Origin: Candidatus Aminicenantota bacterium
Lineage (GTDB): Bacteria > Acidobacteriota > Aminicenantia > Aminicenantales > Saccharicenantaceae
Direction: 5' to 3'
NCBI GenBank assembly: GCA_026393955.1
Contig: JAPKZE010000321.1
Location: forward strand, 1-7,185
DNA: 7,185 nt
In this document: in pieces, positions 1 to 5,855 of the stretch
Layout: every line of letters begins with the position of its first letter
How positions within the stretch are numbered: position 1 is the stretch's first letter
Position numbers and translations under genes: made by a program
Notes under the pieces: generated by a model
Told to the model about the DNA's origin: nothing
Database searches by the model: none
What the model saw: only the letters and a program-made list of their open reading frames with translations

Positions 1-1
1 G

Positions 2-1240
2 CGCGAAGACTTCGTCGACGCCACAGAGGAGGATACGGGGCTCGATACGTTCTCCGAAGAACCCCGGTTCAAGGAGAACGGGCTCTACGGCCTGTTCTTT
101 CCGCCCGACCTCGAGACGGCTCACCGGTACTTCGAGATCTACATCCGGATCACCGAGATCGACGGGATCCTCAAGCTCCACGAGGACGAGCGGCTGCCGC
201 TTCTCGACGCCGTTGTCATGAGCCTCGAGATCACCGGTCCGTTCGACGATGCCGCGGGCCCGGCGGGCGCGCTGGCCCGGGCCGTGCTCGCCGGCGACGC
301 CGAGGCCGCGCTTGCAGCCATCGCCGCGGGGGCCGACCCCGGCGCCGGGCCCACCGATTGGACACCGATCGAGATCGCCGCCCTCGGCGACCGCCGCGAC
401 CTCGCCGACCGTCTCGTTCGCGACGGGGGCCTGGCCGAGATCTTCGGCGCCGATCCGCCGGTCACGCCCTTCCTCCTGGCCCTGGTCGCCGGCCGGCCCG
501 AGATCGCCGCGCTCCTCCTCGAGAAAGGGGCTCCCGCCCACTCCGGGGCTGTGGATGCAGGCCCCGCCCCCATCCTCTGGGCCGCGGCGCTCGGCTATCC
601 GGAGGTCGTCGCCCGGCTCATCGAGAAGGGCGCGGACATCGACGTCCGGGCCGCGGGCGGGAGGACTCCTCTGATGTTCGCCTGCGAATCCGGTTCGCTC
701 GAATCCGCCCAAGCCCTGATCGAGGCGGGGGCCGGATTGGACCTGCAAGCCGAGGATGGCGGCACCGCCGTCATGACGGCTGTCGATTGGGGCCGCAGCG
801 AGATCATGCGCCTGCTCCTGGAATGTGGCGCGGACGTCAACATCCAGGACGATGAGGGCTGGTCCTGCCTCCTCGTGGCCATCTTCCAGGGCGACGCCGG
901 GCTCATCGGGGAGCTCATCGCCGCCGGAGCCGATGTCGATGCGAACGTTTTCTCGACCGGCCAGACGGCCCTCCTTCAGGCTCTCGAGGGGGATGAATTC
1001 GACATCGCCCGGACGCTCCTCACCGCCGGAGCGAACGCGAACCTCCACAGGGATGGTCAGGTGACGCCGCTCATGGTGGCGGCCGCCAAGGGCCGGAGCG
1101 ACCTCGTCCTCCTGCTGATCGAGAAGGGCGCCGACGTCAACGCCCGGACCGACGACCGGAAGACGGCCCTGACGATCGCCGAGTCGGGCGGCCTGTCGGC
1201 CATCGCCGAGATGCTCATCCGGGCCGGGGCCAGGAAATAG
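2..1240 (+). CDS. Ankyrin-repeat protein, 5' end outside window
   Basis: The frame is open from the left edge to the TAG at 1238-1240, giving 412 visible residues, so the gene begins upstream. The first ~80 residues are acidic and aromatic with no recognised domain. From about residue 87 there are roughly ten ankyrin repeats of 27-35 residues. They show the usual GAD-finger followed by a T/S-x-L-x-x-A helix start, for example GADIDVRAAGGRTPLM, GADVNIQDDEGWSCLL and GADVNARTDDRKTALTIA. The last repeat ends at the C-terminus (RAGARK). Ankyrin repeats form a solenoid used for protein-protein binding; the partner cannot be told from sequence. No signal peptide can be judged because the N-terminus is missing. 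The in-frame ATG at 218 has no Shine-Dalgarno site and lies in continuous coding sequence, so it is probably internal. The downstream gene has its own promoter beginning 11 bp after this stop. Confidence 0.9.
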   Translation, partial: REDFVDATEEDTGLDTFSEEPRFKENGLYGLFFPPDLETAHRYFEIYIRITEIDGILKLHEDERLPLLDAVVMSLEITGPFDDAAGPAGALARAVLAGDAEAALAAIAAGADPGAGPTDWTPIEIAALGDRRDLADRLVRDGGLAEIFGADPPVTPFLLALVAGRPEIAALLLEKGAPAHSGAVDAGPAPILWAAALGYPEVVARLIEKGADIDVRAAGGRTPLMFACESGSLESAQALIEAGAGLDLQAEDGGTAVMTAVDWGRSEIMRLLLECGADVNIQDDEGWSCLLVAIFQGDAGLIGELIAAGADVDANVFSTGQTALLQALEGDEFDIARTLLTAGANANLHRDGQVTPLMVAAAKGRSDLVLLLIEKGADVNARTDDRKTALTIAESGGLSAIAEMLIRAGARK

Positions 1241-1250
1241 CCTCCGGGCG

Positions 1251-1280
1251 TTGACTTCCCCCCTGGAAAAAAGATATTTT
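1251..1280 (+). promoter_or_regulatory. Predicted sigma-70-type promoter for the 1328-2664 operon
   Basis: TTGACT at 1251-1256 matches the -35 consensus at five of six bases. Two overlapping -10 candidates follow: GATATT at 1273-1278 (16-bp spacer) and TATTTT at 1275-1280 (18-bp spacer), each four of six. Transcription would start near 1285, giving a leader of about 40 nt before the ATG at 1328. The spacer holds a run of six C (1258-1263), and a second C6 run lies near the predicted start (1290-1295). The -35 box is good and the -10 box mediocre. Confidence 0.5.
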
Positions 1281-1327
1281 GGGCCCGCGCCCCCCTCTCC
1301 CCGACAAAAATTGATAGGGAGGATGTC

Positions 1328-1768
1328 ATGCCCACACGAAAAGACGCCAGGCAAGACGAATGGGATGCGCGGCTAGCGCCCGGCAAGCCGCGGCGCGTCC
1401 GGGGGGCCGGCAGAGATCAGGGCCTGGTCCTGATGCTCCTGGCCATCGGCATCCCGCTCGTCGCCTTCTTCATCCAGATCGACGGGGCGGTCAGGTTCTC
1501 GACCGCGGACAAGGTCTTCGAACGGACCCTGACCGTCGACGAGCAGAAGGAGATCCGCGCGGCCATCGACAAGCACAAGGCCAAGCTCGACACGATGCAG
1601 AGGATCGTCGAGGACGTCAAGGAGACCTACCGGGGCGAGACCGGGGCCAGCTACGAGCGCGACGTCTGGGTCGTCCACGATAAGGAGGGCCTGGCCGTCC
1701 CGTACAAGTACGTTCTCGGCCTCGGGGCGCTGCTCTTTTTGATCGGATTGGGCAAGCTCTTCATCTAG
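1328..1768 (+). CDS. Hypothetical protein with two membrane helices
   Basis: I do not recognise this 146-residue protein. Residues 1-31 are basic and polar (many R and K). A hydrophobic helix spans about 32-50. Residues ~60-120 are hydrophilic, with a charged helical stretch around 70-100 (VDEQKEIRAAIDKHKAKLD) that could form a coiled coil. A second hydrophobic helix at about 125-145 runs almost to the C-terminus (LGKLFI). By the positive-inside rule the basic N-terminus should be cytoplasmic, which puts the central helical domain outside the membrane and the tail back inside. The start is well supported: GGGAGG at 1317-1322 lies 5 nt before the ATG. The gene follows its own promoter and precedes the RraA-family gene by 56 bp on the same strand, so the two are probably co-transcribed. 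Function is unknown. Confidence 0.75.
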   Translation: MPTRKDARQDEWDARLAPGKPRRVRGAGRDQGLVLMLLAIGIPLVAFFIQIDGAVRFSTADKVFERTLTVDEQKEIRAAIDKHKAKLDTMQRIVEDVKETYRGETGASYERDVWVVHDKEGLAVPYKYVLGLGALLFLIGLGKLFI

Positions 1769-1781
1769 GACGGCCCGGGGG

Positions 1782-1801
1782 CCGGCGCCGAGAGGCGCCG
1801 G
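1782..1801 (+). promoter_or_regulatory. Intercistronic RNA hairpin with GAGA tetraloop
   Basis: CCGGCGCC (1782-1789) and GGCGCCGG (1794-1801) are perfectly complementary and enclose GAGA (1790-1793), a GNRA-type loop. The 8-bp all-G/C stem would be very stable. It sits 13 nt after the stop of the 146-residue protein gene and 11 nt before the GGAGG site of the next gene. No T-run follows, so it is not a standard intrinsic terminator. A role in mRNA stability, processing or differential expression of the two cistrons is inference. Confidence 0.6.
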
Positions 1802-1812
1802 AGAAGAGAAGA

Positions 1813-1817
1813 GGAGG
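1813..1817 (+). promoter_or_regulatory. Ribosome binding site that fixes the RraA-family start
   Basis: GGAGG ends 7 nt before the ATG at 1825, ideal spacing. The in-frame TTG at 1819 lies only 1 nt after the site and cannot be served by it, so ATG 1825 is the start. Confidence 0.8.
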
Positions 1818-1824
1818 GTTGGCC

Positions 1825-2664
1825 ATGATCGTCATTCTGATCTCGCTCGTTCTGTTGCTGTCTGCACCGGCCTCGGCCCAGACCGCGATGGCGCCGGAGA
1901 CCTCCGCGCTCAGGGCCGGGCGTAATTTCATCGTTACGCCCGTCTACTCTGAGGCTGCGGACAAGGCCGTCCTCGAGCTCTTCAAGGGCCTGCGGGTGGC
2001 CGACGTCGTCGACGGCCTGGACGCGGCCGGCCTGGTCGACACCGGCACGATGGATCCGGAGATCCACGCGCTCTGGCGCGACACCGCGAATTTCACCCAC
2101 CGCTTCGCCGGCATCGCCGTTACGGCCCGTTACGTGCCGACGCAGCGGCCGACAGCCGGCGTCCTGAGCTTCGAGGCCTACGACGCCTGGTCCGGCGACT
2201 GGTACGACAAGATCTCGCCGGAGTCGTTCGCCCCGCTCATCCGCCCGGGCACGGCCCTGGTCATCGAGGACGCCCCGTCGGCCGACGTGGGCTCGATCGG
2301 CTCCTACAACATCCTCGAGTGGCAGAGTCTCGGCTGCGCCGGCGTCGTCACGAACGGCACAGCCCGGGACACCGATGAGATCATCACCGAGAAGGTCCCC
2401 CTTTACCTGAGACGGATCGGCCGCGGCATCCGGCCGGGCCGGAACGAGCTCGAGTCCGTCAACCGGCCCATCGTCTGCGGCGGCGTCCTGGTCGTCCCGG
2501 GCGATGTCGTCGTGGCCGATGGCGACGGCGTCGTGGTCGTGCCCCGGGCCCGGGCCGAGGCCGTCGCGAAATACGCCCGCAAGATCATGGACGGGGACAA
2601 GGACGGGCGGCGGGACCTCTACAAGAAGGTCGGGCTCAGGCCCGATCCGTCGGTCAAAAAGTAG
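1825..2664 (+). CDS. Exported RraA-like family protein (HMG/CHA aldolase fold)
   Basis: This 279-residue protein starts with a signal peptide (hydrophobic run at residues 2-14, then APASAQT) with likely cleavage after about residue 18, so it should act outside the cytoplasm. The remainder matches the RraA-like family (once labelled dimethylmenaquinone methyltransferase). Hallmarks include VADVVDGLDAAG near 58-69, GCAGVVTNGTARDTDE around 170-185, and PGDVVVADGDGVVVVP around 225-240. In the family, the Arg-Asp pair (about 181-182) belongs to the active site of 4-hydroxy-4-methyl-2-oxoglutarate/4-carboxy-4-hydroxy-2-oxoadipate aldolases; RraA regulators of RNase E share the fold. Here the pair is followed by T-D-E, so the acidic residue of the R-D-x2-E/D aldolase motif is kept. 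It is longer than the ~160-residue RraA core, with extra sequence at both ends and around 105-135. An enzyme on a keto-acid substrate is more likely than an RNase E inhibitor, given export; the substrate is unknown. Confidence 0.92.
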   Translation: MIVILISLVLLLSAPASAQTAMAPETSALRAGRNFIVTPVYSEAADKAVLELFKGLRVADVVDGLDAAGLVDTGTMDPEIHALWRDTANFTHRFAGIAVTARYVPTQRPTAGVLSFEAYDAWSGDWYDKISPESFAPLIRPGTALVIEDAPSADVGSIGSYNILEWQSLGCAGVVTNGTARDTDEIITEKVPLYLRRIGRGIRPGRNELESVNRPIVCGGVLVVPGDVVVADGDGVVVVPRARAEAVAKYARKIMDGDKDGRRDLYKKVGLRPDPSVKK

Positions 2665-2666
2665 CG

Positions 2667-3245
2667 TTAGTCCGCGAAGAACTCGATCCTGGCCACGGCG
2701 ATGTCGGCTTCGAAGGCCTTCTTTGCGGCGACGATGGCCAGGCGCTTCAGGTTGCCCAGATCGAGGGCCGCGTTGAGGTTCTCCAGGCCAAAGGCGGAGA
2801 AGGGGATGTCGACCTGTTTCCAGTCCGCTCCCGCCTCGAAAGCGGCCTCGTAATACTGCCAGGGGAGGCGCGTGTCCGTCGTGCGCAGATGGACATAATA
2901 GGTTGCGCCATTCCCCCGCACCCAAAGCCTGATCCCGCGATAGGTTGCGGCGTTGAACGATCCGCCCTGTTTGACGAGCGGCAGAGCCGCCTGGACGAAG
3001 CCGCCCTGATTCTCGAGAGAGACCGTGCCCTTCAGGCGGAGGCAACGCTTGCCCTCGAGCGTTTCAAAGGAGGCTTGTCCGCTCGAAACGCCGCCCATCA
3101 CCCGGTCGGTGAAGGTCTGCCATTTGGTGCCCAGAGCGGAGGCGTTCTCGCGGGAGAAATCGTCGATCAGGAAGGCGGTCGCAGCCCCCGAACCGAAAAG
3201 GGCCGCGGCGAGCCCCAGGATGATCATAGCCAGCCCGGGCCTCAT
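2667..3245 (-). CDS. Exported CIA30-domain protein (NDUFAF1-like)
   Basis: This 192-residue protein opens with a hydrophobic signal-type segment (residues 5-24) with possible cleavage near ATA at 22-24. The rest is one CIA30 domain, a galactose-binding-like beta sandwich. Family hallmarks are visible: DRVMGGVSSG (47-56), LKGTVSLENQGGFVQ (71-85), RGNGATYYVHLRT (110-122), LPWQYYEA (127-134) and WKQVDIPFSAF (142-152). The eukaryotic member NDUFAF1 helps assemble respiratory complex I. Bacterial members are widespread, mostly uncharacterised, and often exported, so a complex I role here is only a family-based possibility. The ATG lies 1 nt after the stop of the upstream membrane-protein gene (TGAGATG) and has no clear Shine-Dalgarno site, which points to translational coupling. 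A second ATG at residue 7 is possible. The gene ends 2 nt from the convergent RraA-family gene. Confidence 0.9.
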   Translation of the reverse strand: MRPGLAMIILGLAAALFGSGAATAFLIDDFSRENASALGTKWQTFTDRVMGGVSSGQASFETLEGKRCLRLKGTVSLENQGGFVQAALPLVKQGGSFNAATYRGIRLWVRGNGATYYVHLRTTDTRLPWQYYEAAFEAGADWKQVDIPFSAFGLENLNAALDLGNLKRLAIVAAKKAFEADIAVARIEFFAD

Positions 3246-3246
3246 C

Positions 3247-3633
3247 TCAGATCTTCGGCGCAGGCGGCGCGGCCGCTCCCATCTGGAACAGCCGGACGGT
3301 CTCGCGGTTGAACAGGATGATCATCGAGTAGACGCTGAGGGCCGTCCCGAAGGGGACGTGGAACACGTTGAGGAACGAAATGACCAGCATGAGGATGCGG
3401 GCCCATTCCTTGTGCTGGAGGAGCCCCCACCCGCCGATGATCTGCGGCAGTCCGACGAGGCCGAGGAACGAGCTGGCGATGATGCCGATCAGGCGCAGGA
3501 TGCCCGGCTCGACATCCAAGTTGGGGATCTGGGCGACCCCGAAGAAGACGAGAAAGGCGAAGAACGCCAGGCAAAGGGAGAGCGCTCCCAGAACGATCCA
3601 GAGAATGCCGATGACCTTGACGTGATCTTTCAT
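3247..3633 (-). CDS. Small four-helix integral membrane protein
   Basis: This 128-residue protein is mostly hydrophobic. Likely membrane segments lie at about 7-33, 46-65, 77-92 and 96-108, joined by short loops. The second and third are linked by a conserved-looking G-G-W-G-L-L-x-x-K-E-W-A-R stretch (67-79). That pattern is common in small uncharacterised bacterial membrane proteins that carry a basic K-E-W-A-R turn. The tail is a Pro/Ala-rich stretch (AAAPPAPKI). Start evidence is good: GGAGG (plus-strand 3640-3644) sits 6 nt before the ATG, and a TATAAT box lies 22 bp upstream. It is the first gene of a two-gene unit with the CIA30 gene, separated by 1 nt, so the two may act together at the cell envelope. 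No enzymatic motif is visible. Confidence 0.8.
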   Translation of the reverse strand: MKDHVKVIGILWIVLGALSLCLAFFAFLVFFGVAQIPNLDVEPGILRLIGIIASSFLGLVGLPQIIGGWGLLQHKEWARILMLVISFLNVFHVPFGTALSVYSMIILFNRETVRLFQMGAAAPPAPKI

Positions 3634-3654
3634 GTTCGACCTCCGATCTCCTTT

Positions 3655-3660
3655 ATTATA
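3655..3660 (-). promoter_or_regulatory. -10 element (TATAAT) for the membrane protein/CIA30 operon
   Basis: On the minus strand this is a perfect TATAAT. Transcription would start near 3648, giving a leader of about 15 nt that still contains the GGAGG site. I found no good -35 hexamer at 16-18 bp, nor an extended -10 TGn. The upstream spacer contains a C6 run (plus-strand G6 at 3669-3674). The reverse side of the same AT-rich box reads TATTAT (3654-3659) and may serve the divergent operon. Confidence 0.55.
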
Positions 3661-3717
3661 CGCGAGTCGGGGGGCGGGAGATATCCTGTTGCCATTTGCC
3701 GCTCATTGAGGCAGAAT

Positions 3718-4404
3718 GTGGCCCCAAGGAGGGCCCCCCTGGTGATGGTGTTCGTCGCGACGGTCGTATGGGGCGCGTCCTCCCTCCTTCTCTTCACCGG
3801 GCTCACGGCCCGGGCGCAGGAAGGCCTCGTCCAGCTGGAAGCCGTAACCCTGACGTCGGCGGAGCAGGCGGAGATCCATGCCGGCGAAGTCATCCTGAGG
3901 GAGGTCCCCAGCCCCGGCCTCAAAGGACGGACCTACGAAGCCGTGGGGATCCTCGCCGGGACTTTGGAAGAAGCCCTCGCGATCGTCACCGACTATCGCC
4001 GCCATGCCGAGTTCATGCCGAAGGTGGAGCGGACGGTCGTCACCGACGAAAGCGACGCGGTTGCGCTCGTCGAGCAGTATTTAAAGCTGCCTTTGGGCGT
4101 TCACAAACGCTACCGGCTACGATATACGTGTCGAAAGGGCGATGGCGGATTCCGGGTCGATTGGGTCAAGGTGCCCTGGCCCGAGGTCCCGCTGAGCCAA
4201 TCGGTCGTCGATACGTCGGGCTACTGGCAGATCGCCCGCTTCGGCGAGGGGCGGCTCCTCGCCGTCTACCACGTTTATACCGACCCCGGCCGGGTCCCGT
4301 TGGGAATGAAGGGCCTGGCCCTCTCGCTCTCGAAACACGAGATCCCCAAGGTCATTGAGAGGGTCCGGCAGAGGCTCGCGGCCGGCGTAGCGCGCCAGGA
4401 ATGA
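3718..4404 (+). CDS. Exported SRPBCC/START-like (polyketide cyclase superfamily) protein
   Basis: With GTG 3718 as start the protein has 228 residues. The N-terminus is then a conventional signal peptide: basic n-region (APRRAP), hydrophobic core to about residue 28, likely cleavage after TARA near 33. The mature part resembles the Coq10/polyketide-cyclase branch of the SRPBCC superfamily. It has a GEVILREVPSPGLKG strand region, then the helix and turn TDYRRHAEFMPKVERTVV (about 91-108), then alternating strands and a long C-terminal helix. SRPBCC domains enclose a hydrophobic cavity for lipids, quinones or polyketides; the ligand here is unknown. The start is ambiguous. GTG 3718 has GAGG 6 nt upstream and a charged n-region. 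GTG 3742 or ATG 3745 would use AAGGAGG at 3726-3732 but lose the charge. The stop overlaps the next gene's start (ATGA at 4401-4404), a sign of translational coupling. Confidence 0.85.
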   Translation: MAPRRAPLVMVFVATVVWGASSLLLFTGLTARAQEGLVQLEAVTLTSAEQAEIHAGEVILREVPSPGLKGRTYEAVGILAGTLEEALAIVTDYRRHAEFMPKVERTVVTDESDAVALVEQYLKLPLGVHKRYRLRYTCRKGDGGFRVDWVKVPWPEVPLSQSVVDTSGYWQIARFGEGRLLAVYHVYTDPGRVPLGMKGLALSLSKHEIPKVIERVRQRLAAGVARQE

Positions 4405-5855
4405 GACCGGGCGCTCGGCTGATCCTGGTCACCGGAGCCACCGGATATGTCGGCGGGCGGCTCCTTCGCCTTCTCGAGGACCGCGGCGAAAGGGTGCGCT
4501 GCCTGGCCAGGCGTCCCGAGTATCTCCGGGGACGCGCCCGGCCCGCAACCGAGGTGGTCGCCGGCGACGTCCTCGATCCGGCCTCTCTCCCTCCGGCGCT
4601 GCAAGGTGTCGACACCGCCTACTACCTCGTCCACTCCATGGGCTCGTCAGGCCCTTTCGAGGAAAAGGACAGGCTCGGCGCCGGCCAGTTCGCGGCGGCC
4701 GCCCGGGAGGCGGGCCTGCGCCGGATCATCTATCTCGGCGGGCTCGGAGAGGACATCGCCGGCCTGTCGACGCATCTGCGGAGCCGGCATGAGGTCGGCA
4801 CCGTCCTCCGGTCCTCGGGCGTCCCGGTCATCGAATTTCGCGCGTCCATCATCCTCGGCTCGGGCAGCCTGTCGTTCGAGATGATCCGGGCCCTGGTCGA
4901 GCGCCTGCCGGTGATGGTGACGCCGCGCTGGGTCCGTGTGCCTGCCCAGCCCATCGCCGTCAACGACGTGCTGGCCTATCTCCTGGCCGCGCTCGATCTG
5001 GACCAGGACGGCCCCGCGATCTTCGAGATCGGCGGTCCCGAGGCCGTGGCTTACGGCGACCTGATGCGTGAATACGCCCGCCAGCGGGGTCTGCGGCGGG
5101 CCATGCTCCCGGTGCCGGTGCTGACCCCCCATCTCTCGAGCCTGTGGCTGGGCCTGGTCACGCCCGTCTACGCCCGCGTGGGCCGGAAGCTCATCGACGG
5201 CATCCGGAACCCGACGCTGGTCCGGGACCACTCCGCGTTCGAGCGATTCTCCGTGCGGCCGGTCGGCGTGCGCGAGGCCATCGCCCAGGCGATCCGATTC
5301 GAGGACCGGGAGTTCGCGGAGACCCACTGGGCGGGGGCCGTGTCGGCGACCTGCGCGCCCCGCCCTTGGGGCGGCCTGCGGACGGGCAACCGGCTGATCG
5401 ACACCCGGACGGTCCGCGTCGATGTGCCGCCGGCCCAGGCCTTTCGGCCCGTCCAACGGATCGGAGGAACGACGGGCTGGTATTACGGCGGCTGGCTCTG
5501 GCGCGTGCGCGGCGGCCTCGACCTTCTTGTCGGCGGGGTCGGGCTGAGACGCGGCCGCCGTCACCCCGTCGAGGTGCGAGCCGGCGAAGCTCTGGATTTC
5601 TGGCGCGTCGAGTCCTTCGAACCTGCCCGGCGGCTGCGGCTCCTGGCCGAGATGAAGCTGCCCGGACGCGCCTGGCTCGAGTTCTCCGTCGAACCGGACG
5701 GCGCGGGCGCGCTGATCACGCAGACGGCCGTCTTCGACCCGCGCGGCCTGGCCGGGCTGGCCTACTGGTACGGCATCTGGCCGCTGCACCGGATGGTCTT
5801 CGCCGGCATGCTCCGGAACCTGGCCCGGGCCGCCCTTCAGAACTCCTGCCCGTAG
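4401..5855 (+). CDS. YbjT-like SDR family NAD(P)-binding protein with C-terminal DUF2867
   Basis: This 484-residue protein has two parts. Residues ~6-300 form an atypical short-chain dehydrogenase fold with the dinucleotide-binding glycine motif TGATGYVGGRLL (11-22). They also carry family-typical stretches AYYLVHSMG (73-81), the FRASIILGSGSLSFEMIR region (146-163) and TPRWVRVPAQPIAV (174-187). Residues ~335-480 match DUF2867, seen in RIGGTTGWYY (353-362), the central FWRVE (400-404), LRLLAEMKLPGRAWLEF (412-428) and GLAYWYGIWPLHRMVFAGM (452-470). Order, length and motifs match the E. coli YbjT type (about 476 residues), whose physiological role is not settled. No Tyr-x3-Lys catalytic pair is obvious. 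The start overlaps the SRPBCC stop by 4 nt with only a weak AGGA directly upstream, so translation is probably coupled. DUF2867 is itself an SRPBCC-like fold, which links the pair functionally. The 3' end overlaps the convergent aldolase gene by 19 bp. Confidence 0.92.
   Translation: MRPGARLILVTGATGYVGGRLLRLLEDRGERVRCLARRPEYLRGRARPATEVVAGDVLDPASLPPALQGVDTAYYLVHSMGSSGPFEEKDRLGAGQFAAAAREAGLRRIIYLGGLGEDIAGLSTHLRSRHEVGTVLRSSGVPVIEFRASIILGSGSLSFEMIRALVERLPVMVTPRWVRVPAQPIAVNDVLAYLLAALDLDQDGPAIFEIGGPEAVAYGDLMREYARQRGLRRAMLPVPVLTPHLSSLWLGLVTPVYARVGRKLIDGIRNPTLVRDHSAFERFSVRPVGVREAIAQAIRFEDREFAETHWAGAVSATCAPRPWGGLRTGNRLIDTRTVRVDVPPAQAFRPVQRIGGTTGWYYGGWLWRVRGGLDLLVGGVGLRRGRRHPVEVRAGEALDFWRVESFEPARRLRLLAEMKLPGRAWLEFSVEPDGAGALITQTAVFDPRGLAGLAYWYGIWPLHRMVFAGMLRNLARAALQNSCP

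Noticed and set aside
218..220. ATG as the start of the ankyrin gene
   Set aside because: No ribosome site precedes it and the frame stays open with similar codon use to the left edge, so it is most likely internal.
1782..1801. Hairpin as an intrinsic terminator
   Set aside because: A purine-rich tract (AGAAGAGAAGAGG), not a T-run, follows the stem, and the same-strand gene starts 24 nt later.
1765..3045. Long minus-strand open frame (426 codons) opposite the RraA-family gene
   Set aside because: It is low-complexity in Arg, Gly, Asp and Pro, has no family signature, and runs across two genes with clear signatures on other frames. It is a by-product of high G+C.
3025..3717. Upstream in-frame extension of the SRPBCC gene
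   Set aside because: The extension crosses the CIA30 and membrane-protein genes and their promoter, and would bury the signal peptide inside the protein.
3689..3717. TTGCCA-N17-CAGAAT as a plus-strand promoter
   Set aside because: The -10 match is weak, and transcription would start downstream of the preferred GTG 3718. It remains possible only if GTG 3742 or ATG 3745 is the true start.
4647..5789. Long minus-strand open frame opposite the YbjT-like gene
   Set aside because: Composition is that of an antisense shadow, and the plus-strand frame has full-length family motifs.
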